Shown here: in pieces, positions 1 through 9,267 of the stretch
Position numbering within the stretch: the stretch's first letter is position 1
Layout of the letters: every line of letters starts with the position of its first letter
DNA from: Gillisella vitis
GTDB lineage: Bacteria; Pseudomonadota; Alphaproteobacteria; Rhizobiales; Rhizobiaceae
Direction of reading: 5' to 3'
Length of the DNA stretch: 64,000 bases
Assembly: GCA_009744235.1 (NCBI GenBank)
Contig: WPHV01000002.1
Coordinates: 186,001-250,000, forward strand
The notes under the pieces: generated by a model
What the model was told of the DNA's origin: nothing
The model's database searches: none
What the model saw: only the letters and a program-made list of their open reading frames with translations
Translations under genes and position numbers: made by a program

Positions 1-1014
1 GAGCCGCAGATTGGTCCTATCTGCCGTAATCCGCTGGATAGCGCTCGCACGGCTGGCGGGTCTTCTGGTGGTGCTGCGGCCGCTGTTGCTGCCGGAATTG
101 TGGCCATTGCCCATGCCACCGATGCCGGTGGTTCCATCCGCGTGCCCGCCGCCTGCTGCGGCCTTGTCGGCCTGAAACCCAGCCGCGGTGCCATGCCCTC
201 TGGCCCCAGCTTTGGCAATCATTTGGGCGGCATTGCCAGCGAGCTGGTGATTTCCAGATCGGTGCGCGACACGGCAACCAGCTTTTCCGAGCTCAGTGGC
301 AATGTGAAAGGTCCATTCCCGCCATTTTCACCCACACCGCCAAAGGCTGGCCGCTTGCGCATCGGCATTCTCACCGACACGGGCGATCAATATGCCACCG
401 ACAGTGAGCGCTTGGTGGCCATTGATGAGGCAGGGCGGGCATTGGAAGCCGACGGTCACCAGCTCGTGCCCATTGCCTTTTCACAAATCGCCCAGCCAGC
501 GGCGGCAAGCAACGATGCCTTTGTCAATATTGTCTGCGCCAATCTTGCGGAGACGTTTTCGAAATTCAACCTTGATGCATCCAAGACGGAAACACTGACA
601 CAGGCGACCATTGAGCGCGGACTGGAACTGTCCGCCGCCCATCTGTGGCGCAGCCTCAACGCCATGGTGCTTGTCAGCCGCGATCTATGGCGGTTGTTCG
701 AGGATATCGATTGTCTGTTGTGCCCGATGTTGTCATCAGCACCCTTGCCGATTGGCTCTTTCCCCAGTGATCATCGCAATACCGATCTGCATTTCGACCG
801 CATGGCGCGCTTTGCGCCGCTCGCAGCCCTTGCCAATGCGTCAGGCTGCCCGGCCATCACCCTGCCATATGGAAGCGATGCCTCCGGCTTGCCGCTTCCG
901 GTGCAAATGCTGGCTCCGATGGGCAGTGAGCCATTGCTTTTGCAATTGGCAACCCGCCTTGAGAGGGACCAGCGGTTCCAGCAGAGGTTCCCCATTGCTG
1001 GATTGACGCAATGA
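1..1014 (+). CDS. Amidase signature family protein (5' truncated by window edge)
   Basis: An open frame runs in from base 1 without a start codon, so about 337 C-terminal residues are visible. The Gly/Ser-rich amidase signature [14 protein letters not shown] lies at nt 55-96 and is followed by [20 protein letters not shown], which carries the nucleophilic and cis-serines. The catalytic lysine must lie upstream of the window. Amidase-signature enzymes hydrolyse C-N amide bonds in the cytoplasm. The stop overlaps the start of the ABC ATPase (ATGA at 1011-1014), so the two are translationally coupled, which suggests that the amidase acts on the imported compound or a derivative. The substrate cannot be told from sequence; ureide, carbamate and ring-opened pyrimidine amides are possible. 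Confidence 0.9.
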   Translation, partial: EPQIGPICRNPLDSARTAGGSSGGAAAAVAAGIVAIAHATDAGGSIRVPAACCGLVGLKPSRGAMPSGPSFGNHLGGIASELVISRSVRDTATSFSELSGNVKGPFPPFSPTPPKAGRLRIGILTDTGDQYATDSERLVAIDEAGRALEADGHQLVPIAFSQIAQPAAASNDAFVNIVCANLAETFSKFNLDASKTETLTQATIERGLELSAAHLWRSLNAMVLVSRDLWRLFEDIDCLLCPMLSSAPLPIGSFPSDHRNTDLHFDRMARFAPLAALANASGCPAITLPYGSDASGLPLPVQMLAPMGSEPLLLQLATRLERDQRFQQRFPIAGLTQ

Positions 1015-2531
1015 CTGTGCCCGTGCTCGACATTATCGGTGTCAGCAAACGGTTTGGCAGCAATCGGGCCAATGACGACATTTCGCTATCGCTGGCAAAG
1101 GGCGAAATTCTGGCGCTGCTCGGCGAAAATGGGGCGGGAAAAACCACCCTGATGAGCATCCTTTTTGGCCATTATGTGCCAGATTCCGGCAAGGTTCTGG
1201 TCGAGGGCAGGGAGTTGCCGCCCGGCAAACCACGCGCCGCCATTCGGGCAGGCATTGGCATGGTGCATCAGCATTTCTCGCTGGCGCCAAACCTGACCGT
1301 TCTGGAAAACGTGACAACGGGCAGTGAGAGCCTATGGTCCCTGCGGTCGCGGCGTGCGCAGGCGCGGGAAAAGCTGATGGCCATTTCCAGACGCTTCGGC
1401 CTGAAAGTTGATCCAGATGCCCGTCTCGGCGATTTATCGGTGGGCGAGCAGCAGCGGGTCGAAATCCTCAAGGCACTGTACAATGATGCCCGCATTCTGG
1501 TGCTGGATGAACCGACCGCTGTTCTCACTCAAGCTGAAGCAGAAATGCTGTTTGCAACCCTGAAAGATATGGCGTCACAGGGCCTGTCGCTGATTTTCAT
1601 TTCCCACAAGCTCGATGAGGTCATGTCTGCCGCCGACCGGATCGTGGTGCTGCGCGGTGGACGGCGTGTGGCAGAGCGCAAAGCATCCGAGACCAGCAAG
1701 GCAGAGCTTGCCGAGCTTATGGTGGGGCGCACAGTGACCCGACCTGTACGTGACGCCTCCACTCCGGGTGACATTGTTCTGGAAGCCGCACATCTCACCC
1801 TCCGCAAAGACGGCGTCGATGTGCTGAAGGCAATCGATTTTCGACTGCGGGCTGGCGAGGTTCTTGGCATCATTGGTGTTTCCGGCAATGGCCAGGGTGT
1901 TCTGGCGCAAGTGCTCTCCGGCACGATACAGCATACGGCTGGCGACCTCCTAGTGTTCGGCACCCCGGTGGAGAACCTGTCGGTGGCAGATGCCGTGACG
2001 GCTGGCATCGGTCGCATCCCCGAAGACCGCAATAAGGAAGGCGTGATCGGCGAGATGGCGATTTGGGAAAACGCCATCCTAGAGCGGCTCCCTTCCTTTT
2101 CACGGCGCGGCCTTGTCAACCGCAAGGCAGGCATGGAATTTGCCCGCACTATCATCGAGCAATTCGATGTGCGCGGCGGCACGCCAGCCAGCCGCATCCG
2201 GCTACTGTCTGGCGGCAACATGCAGAAACTCATTCTGGGACGCAACCTCATCAATCGCCCCCGTATTCTTCTGGCCGCCCAACCCGCGCGGGGTCTGGAC
2301 GAAGGAGCCGTGGCTGCCGTGCATGAGCGCATTCTCGAGGCGCGCCGGGCCGGGACTGCCGTGCTGCTGATTTCCGAGGATCTGGATGAGGTTATGGCGC
2401 TTGCCGACCGTATTCAAGCCATTGTCGGCGGCAGGCTATCACCGCCGATCAACGCGGAGGACGCCAATGCCCGCAAACTCGGCCTGATGATGGCAGGCGA
2501 ATGGCAGGCGGAGATGTCCCATGCGGTTTGA
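1011..2531 (+). CDS. BMP/nucleoside-type ABC importer, double ATPase subunit
   Basis: This 506-residue protein has two ABC cassettes, as in RbsA and YufO/NupO. The first is canonical: Walker [10 protein letters not shown] at 38-46, signature LSVGEQQRV and Walker [12 protein letters not shown]. The second is degenerate: its Walker A position reads VSGNGQGVL and Walker B reads [12 protein letters not shown], although the signature LSGGNMQK is kept. That asymmetry is usual for this subfamily, in which one site hydrolyses ATP. It overlaps the upstream amidase by 4 bp and the downstream permease by 11 bp. With the two following permeases it resembles purine/pyrimidine nucleoside importers that use a BmpA-type binding lipoprotein. 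That lipoprotein gene is not in view and is probably upstream of the window. Confidence 0.92.
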   Translation: MTVPVLDIIGVSKRFGSNRANDDISLSLAKGEILALLGENGAGKTTLMSILFGHYVPDSGKVLVEGRELPPGKPRAAIRAGIGMVHQHFSLAPNLTVLENVTTGSESLWSLRSRRAQAREKLMAISRRFGLKVDPDARLGDLSVGEQQRVEILKALYNDARILVLDEPTAVLTQAEAEMLFATLKDMASQGLSLIFISHKLDEVMSAADRIVVLRGGRRVAERKASETSKAELAELMVGRTVTRPVRDASTPGDIVLEAAHLTLRKDGVDVLKAIDFRLRAGEVLGIIGVSGNGQGVLAQVLSGTIQHTAGDLLVFGTPVENLSVADAVTAGIGRIPEDRNKEGVIGEMAIWENAILERLPSFSRRGLVNRKAGMEFARTIIEQFDVRGGTPASRIRLLSGGNMQKLILGRNLINRPRILLAAQPARGLDEGAVAAVHERILEARRAGTAVLLISEDLDEVMALADRIQAIVGGRLSPPINAEDANARKLGLMMAGEWQAEMSHAV

Positions 2532-3570
2532 GCGACGCGAACATCGCCCTCTTGTGCTCGTCATCGCCACGCCCATCATGGCCATTGTCGCCGCGCTGGC
2601 GATCTCAGGCATTCTCATTGCCATAGCAGGTGCGCCGGTTCTGGAAGCCTATTGGCGTATCCTGATCGGTGCTTTCGGCTCGCGCCTCTCGACCACGGAA
2701 ACACTGACCCGCGCAACACCTCTGATGCTGACAGGTCTTTCTGCGGCAGTGGCGTTTCGGGCGCGGCTGTGGAATATCGGGGCCGAGGGCCAGCTTTATC
2801 TCGGTGCCATCACCGTTGCGGCGGCAAGTTCTCATGTTTTAGGTGATTTTCCTCCAGCCATCCAGATTCCCGCCCTGCTGATCCTCGGCGCTCTTGCGGG
2901 CATGGTTTTGCTGCTCGTGCCGCTTTGGCTGCGCCTGCGTTTTTCCGTGGACGAGGTGGTGACAACCCTGCTGCTCAATTTCGTAGCGGTGCTGTTTGTC
3001 TCAATGCTGATCGATACCGTGTTGAAAGACCCTATGGCTTTCGGTTGGCCGCAATCGCAATCGGTAGCCGATGCGGCCATGCTGCCAAAGCTGCTTTCGC
3101 GCTCACGCCTGCATTTGGGGCTCGTGATTGCTGTGGTACTGGCGCTGGTGCTGCATTTTGTGCAACAACGCACAGTATTTGGTATTCGCTCAAGAGCGGC
3201 AGGCCTTAACCCGGCAGGGGCAGTGTTTGCCGGTGTGCCGCTTGGCCGCACGCTGGTGACTGTTGCCTGCATTTCCGGCGGTCTTGCGGGGCTTGCAGGG
3301 GCTGTGGAAGTCATGGGCGTCAAGGGCTATGTGACGACGGATCTCTCTCCCGGTTATGGCTATTCCGGCATTGTGGTGGCCATGCTGGCCAATCTCAACC
3401 CGCTGGGCGTTGTGCTGGCAGCGCTGTTTACGGCCACCATGTTCGTGGGCGCGGATGGCATGAGCCGCGCCATGGGCATTCCCAGCTATATTGCCGATGT
3501 GACCGTGGCGCTCTCGTTGCTGACCATGCTGATCGCGCTGTTTTTCACCCAATACAGGATTGTCCGATGA
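2521..3570 (+). CDS. BMP/nucleoside-type ABC importer permease 1
   Basis: This 349-residue, strongly hydrophobic protein belongs to the BPD_transp_2 (LivH/RbsC-like) permease superfamily. It resembles YufP/NupP by size and by the segment around LNPAGAVFAGVPLGRT, which contains the cytoplasmic coupling region. About eight to ten membrane segments can be read. The start codon lies inside the 3' end of the ATPase gene (11-bp overlap). The stop overlaps the next permease by 4 bp, so all three subunits are translationally coupled. It would form the inner-membrane channel with the next gene product. Confidence 0.9.
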   Translation: MRFERREHRPLVLVIATPIMAIVAALAISGILIAIAGAPVLEAYWRILIGAFGSRLSTTETLTRATPLMLTGLSAAVAFRARLWNIGAEGQLYLGAITVAAASSHVLGDFPPAIQIPALLILGALAGMVLLLVPLWLRLRFSVDEVVTTLLLNFVAVLFVSMLIDTVLKDPMAFGWPQSQSVADAAMLPKLLSRSRLHLGLVIAVVLALVLHFVQQRTVFGIRSRAAGLNPAGAVFAGVPLGRTLVTVACISGGLAGLAGAVEVMGVKGYVTTDLSPGYGYSGIVVAMLANLNPLGVVLAALFTATMFVGADGMSRAMGIPSYIADVTVALSLLTMLIALFFTQYRIVR

Positions 3571-4511
3571 GCGCCATGATGGACATCCTCGCCTCAACAG
3601 GCCTCTGGGCCGCAGTCCTCAGGATTGCCACGCCGCTGATTTTCGGCACGCTCGGGGCGCTGCTGTGCGAACGGGCAGGGGTGCTTAATCTCGGCATCGA
3701 AGGCGTCATGACCTTTGGTGCCATGATTGGCTGGTTATCGGTCTATCACGGTGCCGATCTATGGACCGGCCTGCTGATTGCGGCACTGGCGGGCGGTGTT
3801 TTTGGTGCATTGCATGCGCTTTTGACGGTGACCCTCGGACTATCCCAGCATGTCTGTGGCCTCGGGATCACGCTGTTTGCGTCCAGCTTCAGCTATTACA
3901 CCTTCCGTTTGGCGGTTCCAGTCGCGGGAACTCCGCCAACCATTGTTCCGTTCAAGCCAATTGCCATTCCGGGTCTCAGCGATCTGCCCTTTGTCGGATC
4001 TGCCTTTTTCGTGCAGACACCGCCAACCTATCTTGCCATTTTGCTGGCTGTCATTCTGGCCTATGTCATCTTTCGCACGCCCTTGGGGCTGGCTATCCGC
4101 ATGACCGGCGAAAACCCCCATGCGGCGGAAGCGCAAGGAATCAATCCAATGGCGGTGCGCTATGGTGCCGTTATTGCTGGCTCGGCCCTGATGGGCATGG
4201 CCGGGGCCTTCCTGACCCTGTCGGCGTTCAACAGCTTTTTCCCGACCATGGTGCAGGGCCGCGGCTGGATTTGCATTGCACTCGTGGTGTTTTCCTCATG
4301 GCGACCGGGCCGGGCGCTGCTGGGTGCATTGCTTTTTGCCTTTTTCGATGGCTTTCAACTGCGGCTGCAAACGGCGTTGGGTGGGGCAGTGCCCTACCAA
4401 CTGTTTCTGATGACCCCTTACATCCTGTCCATCGCCGCCCTTGCGGTGATGGCGCGCCGGGCCCGCGTGCCACAGGCGTTGATGCAACCCTATCGGCGCG
4501 GCGAGCGCTGA
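3567..4511 (+). CDS. BMP/nucleoside-type ABC importer permease 2
   Basis: A 314-residue BPD_transp_2 permease and partner of the preceding gene (NupQ/YufQ-like). The N-terminal part reads TPLIFGTLGALLCERAGVLNLGIEGVM; the LNLGIEG motif is characteristic of this permease family. The coupling segment near TGENPHAAEAQGIN is also typical. It starts within an ATGA overlap with the previous gene. Sixteen bases separate its stop from the deaminase gene, and that gap contains an AAGGAA ribosome-binding site. The transported substrate is inferred from the neighbouring deaminase to be a nucleobase or nucleoside; the sequence alone does not show it. Confidence 0.9.
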   Translation: MSAMMDILASTGLWAAVLRIATPLIFGTLGALLCERAGVLNLGIEGVMTFGAMIGWLSVYHGADLWTGLLIAALAGGVFGALHALLTVTLGLSQHVCGLGITLFASSFSYYTFRLAVPVAGTPPTIVPFKPIAIPGLSDLPFVGSAFFVQTPPTYLAILLAVILAYVIFRTPLGLAIRMTGENPHAAEAQGINPMAVRYGAVIAGSALMGMAGAFLTLSAFNSFFPTMVQGRGWICIALVVFSSWRPGRALLGALLFAFFDGFQLRLQTALGGAVPYQLFLMTPYILSIAALAVMARRARVPQALMQPYRRGER

Positions 4512-4527
4512 ACCAAGGAAACTCACC

Positions 4528-5817
4528 ATGTTCGATCTCATTATCCGCAATGCCAACCTGCCAGATGGCCGCAAGGGTTTCGATATTGGCCTCGCTGGCG
4601 GAAAGATCACCGCCATCGAAAAGCGTCTGAATGCAGTGTGCGGCGAGGAGATCGATGCAATGGACCGTCTCGTCAGCCCACCATTTTGCGATCCGCATTT
4701 TCATATGGATGCAACGCTGTCACTTGGCATGCCGCGCATGAATGTGTCCGGCACATTGCTGGAAGGTATCGCGCTCTGGGGCGAGTTGCGACCGCTGCTG
4801 ACCAAGGAAGCGCTGGTTGAACGCGCCCTGCGCTACTGCGATCTCGCCGTCTCCCAAGGCCTGCTGTTCATCCGCAGCCATGTCGATACATCCGATCCAA
4901 GACTGGTGACGGCAGAAGCCTTGATTGAGGTGCGCGAACGGGTGGCACCCTATATTCAGTTGCAGCTCGTGGCCTTTCCGCAGGATGGATATTACCGCGC
5001 CGAAGGCGGCGTTTCCTCGCTCAATCGGGCGCTGGATATGGGCATAGACATCGTTGGCGGCATCCCGCATTTCGAGCGGACGATGGAGAAGGGAAGACTG
5101 TCGCTGGAAGCTCTCTGCCGTATTGCTGCCGAGCGGGGCCTGCCGGTCGATATCCATTGCGACGAGACCGACGATCCAATGTCACGCCATATCGAAACGC
5201 TGGCTGCGGAAACCATTCGCCATGGGCTGCAAGGCCGCGTGGCGGGATCGCATCTCACCTCCATGCATTCCATGGACAATTATTACGTCTCCAAGCTCAT
5301 TCCGCTGATGGCAGAAGCCCAGATCAACGTCATCCCCAACCCGCTCATCAATATCATGCTGCAAGGCCGCCACGATACCTATCCGAAACGCCGTGGCATG
5401 ACGCGCGTGCGCGAACTGATGGCGGCAGGCCTCAACGTTTCCTTCGGTCAGGATTGCACCATGGACCCCTGGTATTCGATGGGCTCAGCCGACATGCTGG
5501 AGGTGGGCCATATGGCCATCCATGTGGCGCAGATGGGCGGGCTGGACGATAAGAGACAGATTTTTGACGCGCTCACCGTCAATTCGGCAAAGACCATGGG
5601 TCTCGAAGGCTATGGTCTGGAGGTTGGCTGCAAGGCCGATCTCGTCGTGTTGCAGGCCGCTGACGTGTTTGAAGCCCTTCGCCTCAAGCCATCACGCCTG
5701 TTTGTGGTCAAGGGCGGCAAAGTAATTTCCCGCACCGCGCCGCGCATTGGAGAGCTGTTTCTGGAAGGTCGCCCTGCGGCTGTCGATAGCGGGCGCGATT
5801 ACGTGCCGCTCTACTGA
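4528..5817 (+). CDS. CodA-family pyrimidine deaminase, candidate 5-methylcytosine deaminase
   Basis: A 429-residue amidohydrolase whose active site aligns with E. coli CodA at a constant offset of four residues. Metal ligands are His57 and His59 (in DPHFHMD), His210 (in HCDE) and Asp309. Glu213 is the proton shuttle, His242 the further active-site histidine, and Gln152 (in FPQDG) matches CodA Gln156, which holds the pyrimidine ring. The residue after the metal Asp, Asp314 in CodA, is Cys310 here (FGQDCTMDPW). From the literature as I remember it, CodA homologues lacking that aspartate deaminate 5-methylcytosine to thymine; cytosine, 5-fluorocytosine or another aminopyrimidine remain possible. 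It lies directly behind a nucleoside-type importer and overlaps the convergent deaminase gene by 7 bp at its 3' end. Confidence 0.88.
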   Translation: MFDLIIRNANLPDGRKGFDIGLAGGKITAIEKRLNAVCGEEIDAMDRLVSPPFCDPHFHMDATLSLGMPRMNVSGTLLEGIALWGELRPLLTKEALVERALRYCDLAVSQGLLFIRSHVDTSDPRLVTAEALIEVRERVAPYIQLQLVAFPQDGYYRAEGGVSSLNRALDMGIDIVGGIPHFERTMEKGRLSLEALCRIAAERGLPVDIHCDETDDPMSRHIETLAAETIRHGLQGRVAGSHLTSMHSMDNYYVSKLIPLMAEAQINVIPNPLINIMLQGRHDTYPKRRGMTRVRELMAAGLNVSFGQDCTMDPWYSMGSADMLEVGHMAIHVAQMGGLDDKRQIFDALTVNSAKTMGLEGYGLEVGCKADLVVLQAADVFEALRLKPSRLFVVKGGKVISRTAPRIGELFLEGRPAAVDSGRDYVPLY

Positions 5818-7391
5818 TCCGACATTGAATTGTAGCGGTAACGACGATAGCCAGCCCCAAAGCCCAGCTGGCGCAGGCTGGTTTCGAGATGTGGCAGCAG
5901 GGTTTCCACCACCTGCCAGGCGTCCCGTTCCGCTGATGTTTCCGGGCGTGATAGAATGGCCTCGATTTCCGCCATGACAGCATCGCGGTCCACGGTTGTC
6001 ACGCGCCCGCCATCGACGACCAGCCGTCCGCCGACGAAAACCTGTTCTATGGCATGGCGTCCGCCGCGATGCAGCAGCGCTTCCACGGGCGGCGTTTTTG
6101 GGTTGATGGCCGGGCGGGCGATCCGGTCCTTGTCCATCAGCACAATATCGGCCTGCCAGCCGGGTTCGAGGCGTCCTGTAAAGCCACCAAACCCGGCAGA
6201 GGCCGCACCATGTTCGCTGGCCATTTGCAACACGGCGCCCGCATCCGGTCGGTCGTTCCAAAGGCCGGTTTCCCGGTGCAGTGCCCAGACCAGTTTCATT
6301 TCCAGTGTCATGTCGCGGTCGTCGGCAATATTCGACTGGTCGATGCCGAGGGCAACCGGAATGCCACGCCGCCGCATTTCGTTGACCGGCGCAATCCCGC
6401 TGCCGAGCCTGAGGCCGGAAGAGGCATTGTGGCAGATGGTGCAGCCGCAAGCAGCGATGATGTCGAGATCCTCGCCGCTCATCCAGTTGCCGTGGCCAAG
6501 CGTTACATTGGCATCGAGGCATTGCAGTTTTTGCAGATGCTGGACGGCGCTGCGGCCATAGGTGCGCCGGGCAAATTCCGCCTGCCGCTCGGTTTCGAGT
6601 AGATGCATGTGAACCTGGCCACCAGCCGCCTTGGCGGTCTCGAAAATCGTCTGCAAGGCATTATCGCTGCACCAGTGCAGATTGGCGGGCGCAAGATTCA
6701 TGCGGATATGCTGGGGGTCGTTTTTCATAAAACGATTGCGCAGATCCTTGTAGAATTCCATCAGCCGGGTGACCGGAATATCGGCATTGGCCAGCTGCGG
6801 CGCAATCCAGTCTCGCGCCTTGGCGGGCAGGCGGCTCAAGATATCCGCATCCGGCTCGTAGGACAGAATATTGCGGTCGCGGATCATGAAGCAATAGCCG
6901 AGCCGCATGCCGATTTCGCCATAGGCTGAGATGGTTGCTTCTGCCGTCTGCATCCAGCTATCCGGCGTGCCGGAAAAGCCGCTATGGATGTGCTGTACGG
7001 TGGTCGTGCCGCTTTCCAGCATTTCGATGGCCGAATAAAGCGTATCCAGCCGCTGGTCGATGCGGCGCATGGCGCGAAATTGCGGCAACCACAGTTCCAG
7101 CGGCGCAAAAGGCACGCCCTGCATCAGCGGCGTCACGCCAAAATGATGATGCGCGTTGACCAGGCCCGGCATGGCAATCATCCGGCGTGAGCCAAAGCGT
7201 GGCAGGTGGTCATTGCCATAGCCGACTGCTTCCATCGGACCGATCTGGGCGATCATGCCCTTCTCGACGCGGATGCCGACATCGTGGCGCATGGTCATTT
7301 TGCCATCCGCGCCAAGGCCGGTCAGCACGGTGCCGGCCTCGATGATGCAATCTGCGCCGGGATTGTCCGGCATCGTAATGGCCTGCGTCAT
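5811..7391 (-). CDS. Amidohydrolase of the AtzB/guanine deaminase-like (cog0402) group
   Basis: A 526-residue metal-dependent deaminase/hydrolase. Visible motifs are the metal-binding NAHHHFG (His81 and His83), HLLET with the catalytic Glu, LGHGNWMSGEDL with the third His, CHNASSGLRLGSG, and GIDQSNIADDRDM with the metal Asp. This set is typical of chlorohydrolase, 8-oxoguanine deaminase and hydroxydechloroatrazine ethylaminohydrolase (AtzB) relatives. Such enzymes remove amino or alkylamino groups from purine-like or s-triazine rings. It is the last gene of the minus-strand operon, overlaps the preceding gene by 4 bp (7388-7391), and ends 7 bp inside the convergent CodA-like gene. A purine or other amino-heterocycle is likely; the exact substrate is not. 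Confidence 0.88.
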   Translation of the reverse strand: MTQAITMPDNPGADCIIEAGTVLTGLGADGKMTMRHDVGIRVEKGMIAQIGPMEAVGYGNDHLPRFGSRRMIAMPGLVNAHHHFGVTPLMQGVPFAPLELWLPQFRAMRRIDQRLDTLYSAIEMLESGTTTVQHIHSGFSGTPDSWMQTAEATISAYGEIGMRLGYCFMIRDRNILSYEPDADILSRLPAKARDWIAPQLANADIPVTRLMEFYKDLRNRFMKNDPQHIRMNLAPANLHWCSDNALQTIFETAKAAGGQVHMHLLETERQAEFARRTYGRSAVQHLQKLQCLDANVTLGHGNWMSGEDLDIIAACGCTICHNASSGLRLGSGIAPVNEMRRRGIPVALGIDQSNIADDRDMTLEMKLVWALHRETGLWNDRPDAGAVLQMASEHGAASAGFGGFTGRLEPGWQADIVLMDKDRIARPAINPKTPPVEALLHRGGRHAIEQVFVGGRLVVDGGRVTTVDRDAVMAEIEAILSRPETSAERDAWQVVETLLPHLETSLRQLGFGAGYRRYRYNSMSDQ

Positions 7392-8434
7392 ATCCGATAG
7401 TCTCCAATCAGGCCGAGACGCCGCGCCGCGGCCACGCGATAGAGCGGGTCTGCATAGATCGTCATTTCCTGTGCTGCCGAATAGGCAAGGCTGATATCGT
7501 GTTCGTCATAGCTGGCAGCTGCTGCCGCAAAAATCTCCGGCCAATCCGGGGCGGGCAACGCACGCCAGCGGGAGATCTCCTCCTCCGGCGGCAGGGTTGG
7601 AAAGTCCAGTTCCCGCATTAGCGCCGCAATCGCCTGCCAGAACACCCGCAGCAGGGTGCCCTGGGTTTGTCGGTCGCAGTAGGGGCTGAGCAGGCGTATC
7701 CAATGCAGGCCTGTGACCACATGAAGGGCGGCGAAATGCTGGGTGGCCGCAAATAAGCGGATGGCGACATCAGCCATTTTTTCCATCGTATCGGAGCCGA
7801 TCTCTAGCCAGTCTACAACAGGAACAAAGTCGGGCAGGGCGGCAGCGTCACGCATGTTCTGCCACAGAAGATCATGAAGCGTCAGCGTGTGCATGGGGGC
7901 GATCAGCGTGACCCGGCGCAGCACTTCTGCCGGATCATCGGTGACAGGGCTTGCGCCGGTCGCAGGCGGCAGTGCCAGATAGGTGGCCGCCCAATAGGCA
8001 AGCGCAATGGCGATATCATCTTCTTTTTGGCGCAACACGCCATAGGCCGTGCGCATCAGGGCGTGGAAGGCGCTTGCCGCCACGCCCGGTGCCAGATCCG
8101 GCAGATAGTGCTTGAGCGCTGCCTCTATTCCGAGCCGGGAGACTTCAGCGGAGAAAAACAACCGCAGATCCGGCTCCCGCTCGCGTTGACCGAGAACTGA
8201 GCGCCAGCTTGCCGCATCGAGCGGCGTGGATGGCTGGCCGAAGGGCAGCAGTTTTTTATAGCTTTTATAGTGGTCGAAAAACCGGCGCATTTGGGCAGGT
8301 GTGCCGCCAATTTCGGCCAGGGCACAGAGCACCATCGGGGCGTGGTTGGCGAAGGTGCCGGTAAATTCCGATCCCCAGGCGGGCATTTCGGCGAGCAATG
8401 CCTCGACCGCCGCTGCTTTGGCTGGCGCCATCAT
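7388..8434 (-). CDS. Questin oxidase-like family protein
   Basis: A 348-residue protein resembling the questin oxidase-like family, whose fungal members are Baeyer-Villiger-type ring-opening oxygenases. Matching blocks are NHAPMVLCALAEIGG near the N-terminus, FHALMRTAYG, ATQHFAALHVVTGLHWIR and, near the C-terminus, YDEHDISLAYSAAQEMTIY followed by ADPLYRVAAARR. I chose the ATG at 8434 because an AGGAG lies six bases upstream; a GTG at 8455 is also in frame but has no such site. It overlaps the deaminase gene downstream by 4 bp. Bacterial members are uncharacterised as far as I know. In this operon an oxygenation or ring-opening step is a plausible inference, not shown. Confidence 0.78.
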   Translation of the reverse strand: MMAPAKAAAVEALLAEMPAWGSEFTGTFANHAPMVLCALAEIGGTPAQMRRFFDHYKSYKKLLPFGQPSTPLDAASWRSVLGQREREPDLRLFFSAEVSRLGIEAALKHYLPDLAPGVAASAFHALMRTAYGVLRQKEDDIAIALAYWAATYLALPPATGASPVTDDPAEVLRRVTLIAPMHTLTLHDLLWQNMRDAAALPDFVPVVDWLEIGSDTMEKMADVAIRLFAATQHFAALHVVTGLHWIRLLSPYCDRQTQGTLLRVFWQAIAALMRELDFPTLPPEEEISRWRALPAPDWPEIFAAAAASYDEHDISLAYSAAQEMTIYADPLYRVAAARRLGLIGDYRI

Positions 8435-8448
8435 GATGTTCTCCTCGC

Positions 8449-9267
8449 TCAGCACGGGTTCGAAAAGCGCGTCTGCGATGTAAGTTGCGAAAGATCGAAG
8501 GCCTGCGTCGCAGCAATCAGGCTGACAAGTCCATCGGCGGCGCGATCAAGCACGATCTGGCCCTTCTGCGCCGTTGCATTGCTGGCATTGCCGCAAACGC
8601 CAGCCGGATGCAGATCCTGCGCCTGCCAGCCGAAACCAACGGCACCTTCTGCTGTCAGCATGCTGCCGGATTTCTCAATTGCCACCGTCAGGGGGACGAA
8701 ATTCTCGGCTTTGTCCATGGCCACCCGCTCCGGCGCGATTGCCAGCATCATGCTGGTTTCGATGTCGCCGCCATGGATGCCGTGGTCGATTTCCGCGCGC
8801 GAAAACAGATCCTCCACCGGTGCGATGCGGAACCAGGAACAGGAAACCGCCAACATGCCAAGTTCGATGCGGATATCGCGGCAGATGATGTCCATCAGCG
8901 CCATCTGCCCGCCATGGGAATTGAACAGGATCAATTTCGCCGCACCCGCACGCTTGACGCTGCGGGCCAGATCCAGCCAGACGTGACGCAGCGTCTCGCC
9001 GGAGATTGCCAGCGTGCCGGGGAAGGCGATGTGCTCGTCGGATTTTCCCACTGTCATGGGCGGCAGGAACAGGACGTCGGTGTCCGGCTGCAAGCGTTCC
9101 ACCGTGCGCCGGATGATCTCCGCATTGATGGCCGCATCGACATCGACGGGCAGATGCGGGCCGTGTTGCTCGACAGCGGCGATGGGAAGCACCACCACGG
9201 TTTTTGAGAGATCCCGATCGGCAAAGGCTTGGGTTGAATGATCGACCCAGTAGAAAGACCTGATCAT
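8449..9267 (-). CDS. Creatininase-family amidohydrolase
   Basis: A 272-residue creatinine amidohydrolase superfamily protein. The N-terminal metal-binding motif AAVEQHGPHLPVDVD supplies Glu33, His35 and Asp44. NSHGGQ replaces the usual NGHGGN, and HGGDIETSMML matches the second ligand block (normally HAGExETS). Members hydrolyse cyclic amides: creatinine, mycofactocin precursor peptides, or the formamide of FAPy-type pyrimidines. In this operon a cyclic amide derived from a nitrogen heterocycle is the likely substrate. The start overlaps the flavoprotein gene by 4 bp (9264-9267). The operon context favours catabolism over a role in cofactor maturation. Confidence 0.85.
   Translation of the reverse strand: MIRSFYWVDHSTQAFADRDLSKTVVVLPIAAVEQHGPHLPVDVDAAINAEIIRRTVERLQPDTDVLFLPPMTVGKSDEHIAFPGTLAISGETLRHVWLDLARSVKRAGAAKLILFNSHGGQMALMDIICRDIRIELGMLAVSCSWFRIAPVEDLFSRAEIDHGIHGGDIETSMMLAIAPERVAMDKAENFVPLTVAIEKSGSMLTAEGAVGFGWQAQDLHPAGVCGNASNATAQKGQIVLDRAADGLVSLIAATQAFDLSQLTSQTRFSNPC

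Noticed and set aside
5692..6522. Long open frame of 276 codons on the minus strand at the convergent overlap
   Set aside because: It is out of frame with the amidohydrolase that fully covers the region and has all its motifs; composition is Arg/Pro/Gly-rich as expected of a shadow frame.
8270..8986. 238-codon open frame on the plus strand
   Set aside because: It is antisense to the creatininase and questin-oxidase-like genes, both of which have clear motifs; no recognisable domain.
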